From positions 770,001 through 834,000 of the forward strand of contig CP085710.1 of assembly GCA_023823795.1 (NCBI GenBank): DNA of 64,000 nucleotides, read 5' to 3'. Both the position numbers and the translations under genes were made by a program. The notes under the pieces are model-generated. The model was not told the DNA's origin, ran no database searches, and saw only the letters and a list, made by a program, of their open reading frames with translations. Source of the DNA: Bacillus sp. F19 (GTDB taxonomy: Bacteria > Bacillota > Bacilli > Bacillales > Bacillaceae). Each line of letters opens with the position of its first letter. Position 1 is the stretch's first letter. Shown one piece after another: positions 1-8,928 of the stretch.

Positions 1-771
1 ATTCCCATCTTAATCGATGTAACTCTTCTTAAGACTTCGCAAATACATACAGCTAAATCAGACTGTCATGCAATCCTCATTGTTAAATATGGGCATGTAA
101 CCATCACTCCAGAAAATCAGCCCCCTATAATTTGTACAGAAGGCTTTGCACTTAATGCAAAGGAAGGCCCATTTCTCATTGAAATTCCGAAAACAAGGTC
201 TGCAGAATATGTATTAATTACCTATCGTCTCTTCCCGGAAAATCAAGAGTGGGCATTAAGTGGTCTTTTGTATTCAATTAGTGAAGAAAAAATTTATTAT
301 ATGCTTGACGAGCTTATTCGAATACGTACCTTAAGTAGTAATAAACAGGACCCTGGGGTACAGTCGTTTAGAGAACGACTTATGCTTGAAAGGATTTTAT
401 TTATTTATTTGTTCGAGTCAGCGATGAAAAAGGAAAAAAATACTACGATGAGCTTAATTGAGGAAACGGTATCATATTTGAACCAACATTATATGCTTGA
501 AATAAAGCTGCCACTGCTGGCTGATAGGGCTGGTTTAAGTGTCGGTCATTACACAGTTGTATTTAAAAAACATACTGGTATGACAGTTAAAGCTTACCTA
601 TTGAAACTTCGAATTGAAAAAGCAAAACAATACTTAGCACAATCAAACTTAACGGCGAAGGAAGTGGGAAAACGAGTTGGATTCTATGATTATTTCCATT
701 TCAGTCGCAGCTTTAAAAAGGCGGTTGGCTGCTCTCCGACGATTTTTCGAGCAAACGTTGAGAAAATCTAA
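1..771 (+). CDS. AraC-family transcriptional regulator (5' end outside window)
   Basis: The reading frame is open from the first base, so the gene starts before the window. About 256 codons are present. The last ~100 residues hold the paired helix-turn-helix of the AraC/XylS family: the first helix pair near LPLLADRAGLSVGHYTVVFKKHTG, the second near KEVGKRVGFYDYFHFSRSFKK. The upstream part resembles a sensory or cupin-like domain but is too incomplete to assign. It lies directly before a Fur-controlled siderophore uptake operon on the same strand. By analogy with Btr, which sits beside feuABC in Bacillus subtilis, it probably activates that operon when the siderophore is present. That role is inference. 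Confidence 0.85.
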   Translation: MPILIDVTLLKTSQIHTAKSDCHAILIVKYGHVTITPENQPPIICTEGFALNAKEGPFLIEIPKTRSAEYVLITYRLFPENQEWALSGLLYSISEEKIYYMLDELIRIRTLSSNKQDPGVQSFRERLMLERILFIYLFESAMKKEKNTTMSLIEETVSYLNQHYMLEIKLPLLADRAGLSVGHYTVVFKKHTGMTVKAYLLKLRIEKAKQYLAQSNLTAKEVGKRVGFYDYFHFSRSFKKAVGCSPTIFRANVEKI

Positions 772-837
772 AAATACGACATGCTAGTTCTTATATTATG
801 ATATGTTCAAGAAAAGCAATAACACATAAAATCTAAT

Positions 838-852
838 TGATAATAATTATCA
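838..852. promoter_or_regulatory. Fur box
   Basis: TGATAATAATTATCA is an exact match to the 7-1-7 Bacillus Fur consensus TGATAATNATTATCA. It lies 24 bp before the start codon of the iron-binding lipoprotein gene, where Fur-Fe(II) would block transcription in iron-replete cells. Confidence 0.93.
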
Positions 853-876
853 AAATCAATTAAGGGGGAGCAAATT

Positions 877-1830
877 ATGCACCAGCGGATGAAACGGTTC
901 CTTGGCTTTGCTATTATGTGTTCATTTATTTTAAGTCTTATTGCTTGTAGCAATTCCGTTAATAATGAATCAAAGAAAGAAGCACCAAAAGAAGCAAAGG
1001 AAGAAGCTATTGAGGTTGAACATGCACTTGGGAAAACAGTGCTAGACAAAAAACCTGAAAAAATTGTTGTATTAGAATTTAGTTATACAGACGCACTTAT
1101 GACACTTGACGTTCAACCTATAGGTATAGCAGACGATGATGATCCAGACCTTTTCATGGATACTGTAAGAGAACAATTAGAGGATTACACATCAATTGGA
1201 TCTCGCTATGAGCCAAATATCGAAATGATTAGTTCATTACAGCCTGATTTAATCATTGCAGATTTAAATCACCATAAGAACATATATGATCAATTAAATG
1301 AAATTGCCCCTACAATTGTTTTAGATGACCATCAAGCAAATTACAATCAAATGCTTGATAACTATTTACTCATTGCTAAAGCGATCGGAAAAGAAGAAGA
1401 AGGTAAAGACCGTTTAGAAGAGCATAATCAAAAAATTGAAGAAGCGAAGCAAAAGCTAGGAGATACTGCTATTACCGTGTTGCCAACTGTAACGAATCCA
1501 GAAGGTTTCTTTGCACACTCCGATCATTCATATACAGGATCTTTCCTGACAAGTATTGGCTTTGATGATCCAGTAAAAAGTGAGGATTCCTATCCGAAGT
1601 TAAGCTTGGAGCAGCTTGTTGAAACGAATCCACAAGCGATTTTCTTACTGCCAGCTACAGAAGAAACAATTGTAGATGAATGGGAAAAAAATCCTTTATG
1701 GCAAGAGATTGACGCTGTGAAAAATAATAAAGTGTTTACAGTTGAAAGAAGAGATTGGGCACTTTCACGCGGATTGATTGGGTCAGAAAAAATGATTGAG
1801 GATATTGTAAAGCATTTAGGAGAGCAGTAA
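877..1830 (+). CDS. Iron-siderophore ABC transporter, substrate-binding lipoprotein
   Basis: This is a FecB/FhuD-type periplasmic-binding-fold protein of 317 aa. It has a basic N-terminus, a hydrophobic stretch and a lipobox (LIAC, Cys at about residue 24), then a charged linker rich in Lys, Glu and Ala. The mature part has the usual features: a KIVVLEF strand, PDLIIAD, and a C-terminal segment containing PLWQEIDAVKNNKVF. It captures a ferric siderophore or ferric citrate outside the membrane. GGGGGA precedes ATG by 7 nt. The Fur box upstream and the two permease genes downstream fix its role. The exact ligand cannot be read from sequence; YfmC-like ferric citrate binding is one candidate. 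Confidence 0.92.
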   Translation: MHQRMKRFLGFAIMCSFILSLIACSNSVNNESKKEAPKEAKEEAIEVEHALGKTVLDKKPEKIVVLEFSYTDALMTLDVQPIGIADDDDPDLFMDTVREQLEDYTSIGSRYEPNIEMISSLQPDLIIADLNHHKNIYDQLNEIAPTIVLDDHQANYNQMLDNYLLIAKAIGKEEEGKDRLEEHNQKIEEAKQKLGDTAITVLPTVTNPEGFFAHSDHSYTGSFLTSIGFDDPVKSEDSYPKLSLEQLVETNPQAIFLLPATEETIVDEWEKNPLWQEIDAVKNNKVFTVERRDWALSRGLIGSEKMIEDIVKHLGEQ

Positions 1831-1831
1831 T

Positions 1832-2851
1832 ATGAGCAAGTTTACAGTAAGAAAGCAGAAACCTAAATTGTTTCTGCTCTTACTTTTTTCAGGGACTTTG
1901 TTTTTCATTGTCACCGGCTTCCTCATTAGCCTTAAGTGGGGACAAGCGACTATTTCATGGCGTACTTTATATGAGGCCATTACATATCAAGGGCAAAATA
2001 AAGAGCATCTTTACATTCAAACATTAAGAATGCCAAGAACAATAATGGCATTTATTATTGGTTTCCATATGGCATTAGCAGGATTACTTACACAGTTGAT
2101 TACGAGAAATCCTATTGCTTCACCTCATGTTTTTGGGATTAATGCAGGAGCTTCCTTATCAGTTGTCATCGGATTAATTATGTTTTCGAACTATACCTTA
2201 ACAGCTTCTATTTATTTTGCTTTTATTGGGGCTGCCCTCGGTGCACTTCTCGTTTTTTCATTAGCCGGAATACAGCAAAAGCAGCATGTTCGACTAGCTT
2301 TAGCCGGAATAGCAGTTCATTTTCTATTATCTTCTTTAACAGAAGGATTAATTATCATGAACCAACATTCTACAGATAGTATGATGTTTTGGCTAGTAGG
2401 AGCTGTTGATCAAGCAGGCTGGCTAGAAATTCAAGCGATTTTACCTTGGTCTGCTATTGGGATTACCACTTTCTTGTTTATGCTGCCTTCTTTTAAGCTT
2501 CTAGTGATTGATGATGACATCGCAGTTGGTCTGGGACAGCGGATCATGTTAGTGAAATTGATTGGTATGCTCATCGTTATCTTGTTGGCTGGATCTGCAG
2601 TAGCGACTTGCGGTCCTATTGGTTTTGTTGGACTTATAGTTCCACATATTGCTCGTTCTATAGTAGGCAACAAGTTAGGTATACTTGTTCCCTTAACTGG
2701 GCTATTAGGAGGCATGCTTCTTATATATGCAGACTTCTTAAGTCGTTTTATTGCATATCCTTATGAATCTCCAGTCGGAATTTTAACTGCAGTTATTGGT
2801 GGACCTTTCTTCATTTATTTAGCCCGTAAGAAAGGAGCATCACAATCATGA
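1832..2851 (+). CDS. Iron-siderophore ABC transporter permease (FecC/BtuC type)
   Basis: A polytopic membrane protein of 339 aa in the FecCD/BtuC family. Diagnostic segments are LRMPRTIMAFIIGFHMALAGLLTQLITRNPIASPHVFGINAGA near residues 65-110 and GPIGFVGLIVPHIAR near 265, which contains the cytoplasmic loop that contacts the ATPase. It begins 1 nt after the stop of the binding-protein gene and overlaps the next permease by 4 nt, so the three are translationally coupled. It forms one half of the heterodimeric channel for the ferric siderophore. Its control by Fur follows from the box upstream of the operon. Confidence 0.93.
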   Translation: MSKFTVRKQKPKLFLLLLFSGTLFFIVTGFLISLKWGQATISWRTLYEAITYQGQNKEHLYIQTLRMPRTIMAFIIGFHMALAGLLTQLITRNPIASPHVFGINAGASLSVVIGLIMFSNYTLTASIYFAFIGAALGALLVFSLAGIQQKQHVRLALAGIAVHFLLSSLTEGLIIMNQHSTDSMMFWLVGAVDQAGWLEIQAILPWSAIGITTFLFMLPSFKLLVIDDDIAVGLGQRIMLVKLIGMLIVILLAGSAVATCGPIGFVGLIVPHIARSIVGNKLGILVPLTGLLGGMLLIYADFLSRFIAYPYESPVGILTAVIGGPFFIYLARKKGASQS

Positions 2852-3828
2852 AAAAAATAATGATATTAATTTTTTCATTTTTATTAATGATGATTTTTTT
2901 CTTTGTATCTTTAAGTGTTGGCGCCGTTTCTATTTCCATACCAGATTTATGGTCAAGCCTTTTGCAAAAGGAGACTCCGTTTACTTTTATTGTTTGGGAA
3001 TACCGTCTGCCTCGAGTAGTGATAAGTATTCTTGCAGGCTTTGGCTTAGCAGTAGCAGGGGTTATATTGCAGAGCCTTGTTCGAAATCCGTTAGCAAGTC
3101 CTGATGTAATTGGTCTTACAAAAGGTGCAGGCTTTTTTGCAGCATTCGTGATATTTCTCTTTCCAGGTTCTCCTGACTATGTATTGCCAGTTGCAGCTTT
3201 AATGGGTGCATTTTTAGTGTTTATCCTACTTTTAATATTAAGTAAGCGTTTGACATTAAACCCTGGTGCTTTTGCATTAGTGGGCATAGCATTAGGGGCT
3301 ATATTTCAATCAGGAATTCAATACTTGATTGTTAAATATCCTACTGATATCAATATGGCATTGTTATGGATGTCTGGAAGCTTATGGGGAAGAGGGTGGA
3401 GCGAAGTGTTATCTCTCCTTCCTTGGATCATGATTCTTCTTCCACTTGCTTGGTGGCAATACCCAAAGCTTAATATTTTTCAGTTGGGAGATGAGTATAG
3501 TCAGACATTAGGTCTTGACCTCATTCGACAACGCTTTTGGTTGTTGCTTCTTTCTGTCTCACTCGCGGGAATATCGGTTGCATCAGTAGGTTCAATCGGG
3601 TTTGTTGGATTAATTGCTCCTCATATCGCTCGCCAGCTTGTCGGAGGTAGACATCAGCTTTTGATTCCGTTAGCAGCGTTAATTGGGGCGAATCTGATGC
3701 TAATTGGTGATAGCATCGGCAGGGTGATCATTATTCCAAGAGAAGTTCCGGTTGGCGTAATGACAGCAATCATCGGTGCTCCTTATTTTGTATATTTATT
3801 AAGGAAAGAATACAAAAGGAAGGTTTAA
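2848..3828 (+). CDS. Iron-siderophore ABC transporter permease (FecD type)
   Basis: Second FecCD-family permease, 326 aa, starting with an ATG that overlaps the stop of the previous gene. It carries the matching signatures YRLPRVVISILAGFGLAVAGVILQSLVRNPLASPDVIGLTKGAG (about residues 50-95) and GSIGFVGLIAPHIARQLVG (about 250). It pairs with the upstream permease. A FecE-like ATPase gene would normally follow; none is present, and an MFS fragment lies in its place. The transporter must therefore use an ATPase encoded elsewhere, as FeuBC uses YusV in B. subtilis, or be non-functional. Confidence 0.93.
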   Translation: MKKIMILIFSFLLMMIFFFVSLSVGAVSISIPDLWSSLLQKETPFTFIVWEYRLPRVVISILAGFGLAVAGVILQSLVRNPLASPDVIGLTKGAGFFAAFVIFLFPGSPDYVLPVAALMGAFLVFILLLILSKRLTLNPGAFALVGIALGAIFQSGIQYLIVKYPTDINMALLWMSGSLWGRGWSEVLSLLPWIMILLPLAWWQYPKLNIFQLGDEYSQTLGLDLIRQRFWLLLLSVSLAGISVASVGSIGFVGLIAPHIARQLVGGRHQLLIPLAALIGANLMLIGDSIGRVIIIPREVPVGVMTAIIGAPYFVYLLRKEYKRKV

Positions 3829-3829
3829 G

Positions 3830-4450
3830 CGGAAGCTTCTAATAATAATCAGCGGCTTTTTTATTACCTTGCTGATTCAAGGAGTGCTGACTTCAACTTT
3901 AACCTTACTCATAGACTATCATTATGGTCAGCAAATCAATTTCTTTGGCTTCATCGTCAGTGTGACTTTTTTATCAGGAATTATCCAGTCTGCAAGATGG
4001 ATGTGGGAGCCGTTCCTTGGCAGAAAAATTGGTTTCTTGTCGGATGGACCCAACGGAAGAATTCCCCTATTTATCTTCTCCTGTATCTTAACAGCGGTTT
4101 TATTTGGAATGATTTCATACAGCCTGCCCATATGGTTATGGACCATTGTGATGCTGGCAGTTCTATTAGGTGCAACAGCTATTTCTACGCTTTCAGATGC
4201 TCTTGCAATTGATGCAGCAAAGAGTGCAAATGTTGTCTCTTTCCTTACACTCTACTCAATTGTTCAGGATGTAGGAGCCGCATTGGGACCATTCCTTAGT
4301 TACATGCTCATTGAGCTTAAGCGCGGATTTATCTATTTGTATTGGGGAGGTGCCTGTCTGTTTACAGCTATAGGGATTCTATGGTTTCTCCTATACCTTG
4401 ATGAAAAGGAAGCAGGATCAATTCGAATAAAAAATAACCTACATAGTTGA
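3830..4450 (+). pseudogene. MFS transporter, C-terminal half only
   Basis: The frame encodes about 200 residues with five or six hydrophobic helices. A motif-A-like loop (GRKIGFLSDGPNGR) is followed by helices typical of the second half of a major facilitator transporter (ALAIDAAKSANVVSFLTLYSIVQDVGAALGPFLSYM). The first six helices are missing. The frame is open upstream to the end of the permease gene, but the only nearby start candidates, such as TTG at 3869, lack a ribosome binding site. I read this as the tail of an efflux gene whose 5' half, and perhaps a FecE-type ATPase gene, was lost in a deletion. An intact half-size transporter is unlikely. Confidence 0.75.
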
Positions 4451-4460
4451 TTGAAATCTT

Positions 4461-4488
4461 AAAGCTTGGAGCTTAAATCCAAGCTTTT
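4461..4488 (+). terminator. Rho-independent terminator
   Basis: AAAGCTTGGA and TCCAAGCTTT flank a short loop and are followed by a T-rich run. It ends the iron uptake operon and MFS remnant. Confidence 0.8.
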
Positions 4489-4605
4489 TCGTTTATTGCC
4501 CTCAAAAAAATATGCTTACACTAATTTACAAAGTTTTTATATATAAGCACTTTATTATATAAGCGAATTATTATATGATATTTTTGACATGGAGGTGTTG
4601 GTAAA

Positions 4606-4953
4606 TTGGAAGTGAGTTCAACGTTTGATATTCAGAAGGTGTCTCAAATCCTTAAATTGCTTGGAGATAAAACACGTCTCACGATGATGAAAATGCTCGA
4701 GACAAATGATTGCTGTGTCTGTGAATTTACAGCGATTTTTAAAACAAGTCAGCCAGCAATCAGTCAGCATTTGCGGAAACTTCGTGATACAGGATTGGTA
4801 AAAGAAACACGCAATGGCCAATGGATTTTTTATTCCACGAATAAAGAAAATGAATACTATCCAATCATTAAAGGATTATTAAATTATTTACCTGCACAGG
4901 ATAACTTATTAAAAGAACTAGAAGCACAAGGATTGCGTATTACCTGTGAATAG
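4606..4953 (+). CDS. arsR: ArsR-family arsenic-responsive repressor
   Basis: A 115-aa winged-helix repressor. The recognition region reads TSQPAISQHLRKLRDTGLVKETR. A Cys-rich metalloid site (C36, C37, C39 in NDCCVCE) lies at the start of helix 3, matching the CxC trivalent-arsenic site of ArsR. The start is TTG, 9 nt after GGAGGT. It is the first gene of an arsR-arsB-arsC operon and presumably represses it until arsenite or antimonite binds. The AT-rich leader at 4530-4580 has two direct repeats of TATATAAGC-like sequence that could be its operator; that is a guess. Confidence 0.92.
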   Translation: MEVSSTFDIQKVSQILKLLGDKTRLTMMKMLETNDCCVCEFTAIFKTSQPAISQHLRKLRDTGLVKETRNGQWIFYSTNKENEYYPIIKGLLNYLPAQDNLLKELEAQGLRITCE

Positions 4954-4968
4954 AGAGGGGAAGAAAGA

Positions 4969-6264
4969 TTGACTTCAGTACTTTTAGCTTCCATCATTTT
5001 TCTTTTAACTCTCATCTTAGTGATTTGGCAGCCTAAAAATCTCTCCATCGGCTGGTCAGCCTGTGGAGGAGCTTTAGTTGCATTATTAGTTGGAGTAGTT
5101 GATTTTGGTGACGTCATTGATGTAACGTCGATTGTCTGGAATGCGACACTTGCATTTATTGCAATTATTATCATCTCTCTGATCTTAGATGAGATTGGTT
5201 TCTTTGAATGGTCTGCCTTGCATATGGCAAGAGCAGCAAGAGGAAACGGCGTTAGAATGTTTGTTTATGTATCGATTTTAGGAGCACTTGTCGCTGCGTT
5301 CTTTGCGAATGACGGTGCCGCTCTCATTTTAACTCCTATTGTTCTTGCAATGGTTCGGAACCTGAATTTTGAAGAGAAAATGGTCTTTCCATTTATCATC
5401 GCAAGTGGATTTATCGCCGATACAACGTCATTGCCGCTTGTAGTCAGTAACTTAGTGAATATCGTTTCTGCTGATTACTTTGATATTGGTTTTATCGAAT
5501 ATGCTTCAAGAATGATTGTTCCTAACTTTTTTTCTTTAGGTGCGAGTATCCTCGTTTTATACTTGTTCTTCCGTAAAAGCATACCGAGAAATTATAACCT
5601 TGGGGATTTGAAGACTCCAAAGGCTGCGATTAAAGACGAAAAGATGTTCCGCCTATCTTGGATCGTACTAGGGGTTCTGCTCATTGGATACTTTATTAGT
5701 GAGTTATTGCATATCCCAGTATCCATTGTTGCTGGTGTCGTCGCCATTTTCTTCTTGGCTATGGCTAGACGCAGCCCAGCTGTTCATACCAAAAAAGTGT
5801 TAAAAGGAGCTCCATGGGCGATTGTTTTCTTCTCTATTGGGATGTATGTCGTCGTGTACGGTCTCAGAAATGCCGGGTTAACGGCTGTTTTAGCTGATGT
5901 GATCCAGGCAGCGGCTGATCAAGGATTATTTGTCGCAACGATTTCAATGGGCTTCATTGCTGCAGTCTTATCTTCGTTCATGAACAACATGCCGACAGTC
6001 ATGATTGATGCATTAGCCATCGCAGGTACAGATACTGCGGGCACGCTAAGAGAAGCATTGATTTATGCAAATGTGATTGGTTCTGATTTAGGACCTAAAA
6101 TTACGCCAATCGGCTCTCTTGCCACCTTACTATGGCTGCATGTATTGAGCTTAAAAGGGGTCAAAATATCTTGGGGCACTTACTTTAAAACAGGTATCAT
6201 TTTAACGATTCCAACCTTGTTTATTACACTTGTTGGACTCTATCTGTGGCTGCTCATTATATAA
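4969..6264 (+). CDS. arsB: Arsenite efflux permease ArsB
   Basis: A 431-aa polytopic membrane protein of the ArsB (not ACR3) family. It has hydrophobic segments throughout and conserved blocks [19 protein letters not shown] near residue 110, [18 protein letters not shown] near 147, and [14 protein letters not shown] near 345. It exports arsenite and antimonite out of the cytoplasm. The start is TTG, shortly after GAGGGGAAGAAAG, 15 nt beyond arsR. It is followed by arsC at 34 nt, so the three genes form one operon induced through ArsR. I see no arsA-type ATPase, so it would act as a proton-coupled pump. Confidence 0.93.
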   Translation: MTSVLLASIIFLLTLILVIWQPKNLSIGWSACGGALVALLVGVVDFGDVIDVTSIVWNATLAFIAIIIISLILDEIGFFEWSALHMARAARGNGVRMFVYVSILGALVAAFFANDGAALILTPIVLAMVRNLNFEEKMVFPFIIASGFIADTTSLPLVVSNLVNIVSADYFDIGFIEYASRMIVPNFFSLGASILVLYLFFRKSIPRNYNLGDLKTPKAAIKDEKMFRLSWIVLGVLLIGYFISELLHIPVSIVAGVVAIFFLAMARRSPAVHTKKVLKGAPWAIVFFSIGMYVVVYGLRNAGLTAVLADVIQAAADQGLFVATISMGFIAAVLSSFMNNMPTVMIDALAIAGTDTAGTLREALIYANVIGSDLGPKITPIGSLATLLWLHVLSLKGVKISWGTYFKTGIILTIPTLFITLVGLYLWLLII

Positions 6265-6298
6265 AACATCAAACTCAACTTAAAAGGAGACAGCAACT

Positions 6299-6718
6299 AT
6301 GTCTAAAAAAACAATCTACTTCTTATGTACTGGGAACTCTTGCAGAAGCCAAATGGCAGAAGGCTGGGCAGAAAAACATCTTGGCGAAGAGTGGGATGTG
6401 AAAAGTGCCGGACTTGAAGCACATGGATTAAATCCAAACGCTGTAAAGGCAATGAAAGAAGTTGGAATCGATATTTCAAACCAAACATCGGATGTAATTG
6501 ATCCTGAAATCTTAAACAATGCTGATTTGATTGTCACACTTTGCGGACATGCTGCTGACAATTGCCCTGTAACACCTCCACATATCAAACGCGTACACTG
6601 GGGATTTGATGACCCAGCGAAAGCAGAAGGAACGGAAGAAGAAAAATGGACGTTCTTCCAGCGCGTACGTGATGAAGTTGGCGAAAGAATTGAGCGTTTT
6701 GCCAAGACTGGCGAATAA
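6299..6718 (+). CDS. arsC: Thioredoxin-dependent arsenate reductase
   Basis: A 139-aa low-molecular-weight-phosphatase-fold arsenate reductase. The P-loop is CTGNSCRS with nucleophile C10 and C15. The resolving cysteines are C82 and C89 ([10 protein letters not shown]), the same positions as in B. subtilis and Staphylococcus aureus pI258 ArsC. It reduces arsenate to arsenite in the cytoplasm through a Cys10-Cys82-Cys89 cascade, with thioredoxin as reductant, and feeds ArsB. An AAAGGAGA site lies upstream of ATG. It is the last clear gene of the ars operon; a weak hairpin follows at 6771. Confidence 0.96.
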   Translation: MSKKTIYFLCTGNSCRSQMAEGWAEKHLGEEWDVKSAGLEAHGLNPNAVKAMKEVGIDISNQTSDVIDPEILNNADLIVTLCGHAADNCPVTPPHIKRVHWGFDDPAKAEGTEEEKWTFFQRVRDEVGERIERFAKTGE

Positions 6719-6770
6719 TTAAGCAGAATCGCTGCGTCATCTTATAGAGGTGTTTCCTCTGACATGTTAA

Positions 6771-6793
6771 AGTCTCAGAAATGAGGCTTTTTT
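6771..6793 (+). terminator. Probable terminator after arsC
   Basis: AGTCTCA and TGAGGCT pair (one G-U) around a 4-nt loop, then TTTTTT. The stem is short, so read-through into the acetyltransferase gene is possible. Confidence 0.55.
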
Positions 6794-6860
6794 CTTTTAA
6801 ACAAAAAAGGTGAATTTTATAATAAATTAGAAGGAATCAAGAGGATGGAGGGTGTTTACA

Positions 6861-7349
6861 TTGAACTATCAAATAAAAAAAATGATGGACAGCGATTGGG
6901 AGCAGGTTAAAACTATCTATCTTGAAGGCATTGCAACCGGCAATGCTACATTCGAAACAGATGCTCCTTCATGGGAGAGCTGGGATGAAAGTCATTCTAA
7001 AACATGCCGGCTAGTTGCAAAATCCGGAAATAAGACAATTGGCTGGACGGCTTTAAGTCCAGTTTCAGGAAGATGTGTATACTCAGGTGTAGCAGATGTG
7101 AGCATTTATATCAGCCAATCATATAAGGGTCAGGGAATTGGAACGGCATTGTTGCGTTCCATGATAGAATTAAGCGAAAAAGAAGGATTTTGGACACTTC
7201 AGGCAGGAATTTTTCCTGAAAACACTTCGAGCATAAAATTACATAATAAGGCTGGTTTCAGAGAAGTTGGGATTAGAGAACGCTTAGGCAAAATGAGTGG
7301 AGTTTGGAGAGACGTAATCCTATTAGAAAGACGAAATGGGATTCTTTAA
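6861..7349 (+). CDS. GNAT N-acetyltransferase, phosphinothricin/ArsN1-like
   Basis: A GNAT-fold acetyltransferase of about 162 aa. The acetyl-CoA loop is seen at YKGQGIGTALLRSMIE, with GIATGNATFETDAPSWESWD near the N-terminus and NKAGFREVGIRERLGKMSGVWRDV near the end. That pattern is typical of phosphinothricin acetyltransferases and their ArsN1 relatives. TTG at 6861 lies 8 nt after GGAGGG and is preferred over GTG at 6852, which overlaps that site. ArsN1 enzymes acetylate the arsenical antibiotic arsinothricin and are often encoded beside ars operons, as here. The substrate cannot be decided from sequence; phosphinothricin, methionine sulfoximine or another amine are alternatives. Confidence 0.8.
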   Translation: MNYQIKKMMDSDWEQVKTIYLEGIATGNATFETDAPSWESWDESHSKTCRLVAKSGNKTIGWTALSPVSGRCVYSGVADVSIYISQSYKGQGIGTALLRSMIELSEKEGFWTLQAGIFPENTSSIKLHNKAGFREVGIRERLGKMSGVWRDVILLERRNGIL

Positions 7350-7365
7350 TCTTTCAATGAAAAAT

Positions 7366-7403
7366 AAAAAACGAAGAGTTCATAATCAGTCTCTTCGTTT
7401 TTT
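7366..7403. terminator. Bidirectional terminator
   Basis: AAAAAACGAAGAG pairs with CTCTTCGTTTTTT. It serves the convergent acetyltransferase and M42 peptidase genes. Confidence 0.9.
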
Positions 7404-7413
7404 ACAATAAATA

Positions 7414-8502
7414 TCAATGGATTTTCCCATTCATCTCTGTTATTTGCTTAACCGTTTTTTCATCCAGTCGTTTGATGACTTCATAAAGAAGTTTAACTGA
7501 ATGATCCAGATCGTCTTTGTGAACGATGGAAACATGGCTGTGAATATATCTTGCCGGAACGCTGACGACCAGTGTAGGAACCCCCTGATAACCAAGGTGG
7601 AATTTCCCTCCATCGGTTCCTCCGCCAGGCATGATGTCAACTTGGTACGGGATTGAGAGTTCTTTTGCCACTCCGACGACAAAATCACGGAGCTTTGGAT
7701 GAGGTATCATGCTTGCATCGTAAAAGCCGAGCAATGGCCCGTTCCCTAATACCGTATGTCCTTCTTTTTCTTTCATTCCGGGTGTATCGCCAGCTACTCC
7801 AACATCAAGTGCAAACGATAGATCAGGATTGACTTTATTGACTAAAGTCTGAGCTCCTCTTAGGCCCACTTCTTCTTGTACAGTGGCACCTGCATATAAA
7901 ATATTTGATGCCATTTTATCTGCAGCGACTTTCTCTAATGTTTTCAGGGCTACGTAGCAGCCCGCACGGTTATCCCAATTCCGCGCAAGCAGAAACTTAG
8001 GGTTTGGAAGCACTTCGAATGGGCAGACAGTTGCGATCGGATCGCCGACCTGAACACCAAAACTCTCTGCTTCTTCTTTACTTGATGCACCAATATCAAT
8101 AAACATATTTTCGGGTTCCAGCACATTTTTGCGTTCTTCTATGGATAGAACATGAGGTGCCTTAGAACCGATGACACCTGTCAAATCTCCTTTTTTCGTC
8201 AGCACTTTTACGCGCTGCGCAAGCATGACATGACCCCACCATCCGCCTAACGTCTGAAACCTTAAAAACCCGTCATTCGAAATGGTTTTTACCATAAGGC
8301 CGACTTCATCCATATGACCGGCGATTAAGATTTTCGGGCCTTTTTTTCCTGTAACTCCAACAATACTTCCAAGATGATCTTTTTGTATCTCAGGTGTTAT
8401 TTGACTTATGTTTTCTTCCAGCACCTTATGAATCCGTGCTTCAAAACCTGAAGGTCCTTCGGTTTCGGTTAATTGTTTCAACAGCTGTAAGTCTTTTTCC
8501 AC
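7414..8502 (-). CDS. M42-family metallo-aminopeptidase
   Basis: A 362-aa cytosolic peptidase of the M42 (glutamyl aminopeptidase/TET) family, relatives of which in B. subtilis include YsdC and YtoP. Zinc ligands are visible: H and D in AGHMDEVG (H63, D65), the bridging Asp in NWDNRAG, catalytic and ligand Glu in QEEVGLRGA, an Asp in ALDVG, and a His in the C-terminal HSHVSIVHKDDL. Such enzymes remove N-terminal residues from peptides and often assemble into dodecamers. GTG at 8502 lies 7 nt after GGAGGG, so this start is preferred to an in-frame ATG ten codons earlier. It is transcribed alone. Confidence 0.9.
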   Translation of the reverse strand: MEKDLQLLKQLTETEGPSGFEARIHKVLEENISQITPEIQKDHLGSIVGVTGKKGPKILIAGHMDEVGLMVKTISNDGFLRFQTLGGWWGHVMLAQRVKVLTKKGDLTGVIGSKAPHVLSIEERKNVLEPENMFIDIGASSKEEAESFGVQVGDPIATVCPFEVLPNPKFLLARNWDNRAGCYVALKTLEKVAADKMASNILYAGATVQEEVGLRGAQTLVNKVNPDLSFALDVGVAGDTPGMKEKEGHTVLGNGPLLGFYDASMIPHPKLRDFVVGVAKELSIPYQVDIMPGGGTDGGKFHLGYQGVPTLVVSVPARYIHSHVSIVHKDDLDHSVKLLYEVIKRLDEKTVKQITEMNGKIH

Positions 8503-8568
8503 TATACATCCCTCCATTAGGTAGGATGCCATGGATCAGGAGATTCTACGCTTATTTTTATACGATAT

Positions 8569-8928
8569 TTAAAGTTCGTTCATTCCGAACAATAATCCTA
8601 TAAATGCCAATAATAGCCCGCCAGCATATGAGAAGAGGAGATATTTAATAAGAACAGACTTGTTTTTCTTTTCTCTCAGCTGGATATTCTCCAGTTTGAA
8701 TGTGGAAAACGTTGTAAAAGCTCCCATAAATCCAATGCCGAACATCGCATAAAAGCTTTCAGAAACCCCTTTTCCAGTCATCCACCCGAGCAAGAATGAG
8801 CCGGCTAAATTGACTGTGAGTGTGCCGATCGGAAATCCAGTCTGACTTTTTATATTCATCTGTGAGCTGATGATAAAACGGGCAATTGCCCCTAAAAATC
8901 CCCCTGCAGCAATTAATAATAAGTTCAT
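8569..8928 (-). CDS. crcB: Fluoride channel subunit CrcB/Fluc (second copy)
   Basis: A 119-aa protein with four membrane helices. It has the family signatures GGFLGAIARF near residue 8 and GFMGAFTTFSTFKLE near residue 66, which form the fluoride pore and central sodium site. The start ATG overlaps the stop of the first crcB by 4 nt, so the pair is translationally coupled. Gram-positive bacteria often have two Fluc genes whose products form a heterodimer; the two here differ enough to fit that. Expression depends on the fluoride riboswitch upstream of the pair. Confidence 0.94.
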   Translation of the reverse strand: MNLLLIAAGGFLGAIARFIISSQMNIKSQTGFPIGTLTVNLAGSFLLGWMTGKGVSESFYAMFGIGFMGAFTTFSTFKLENIQLREKKNKSVLIKYLLFSYAGGLLLAFIGLLFGMNEL

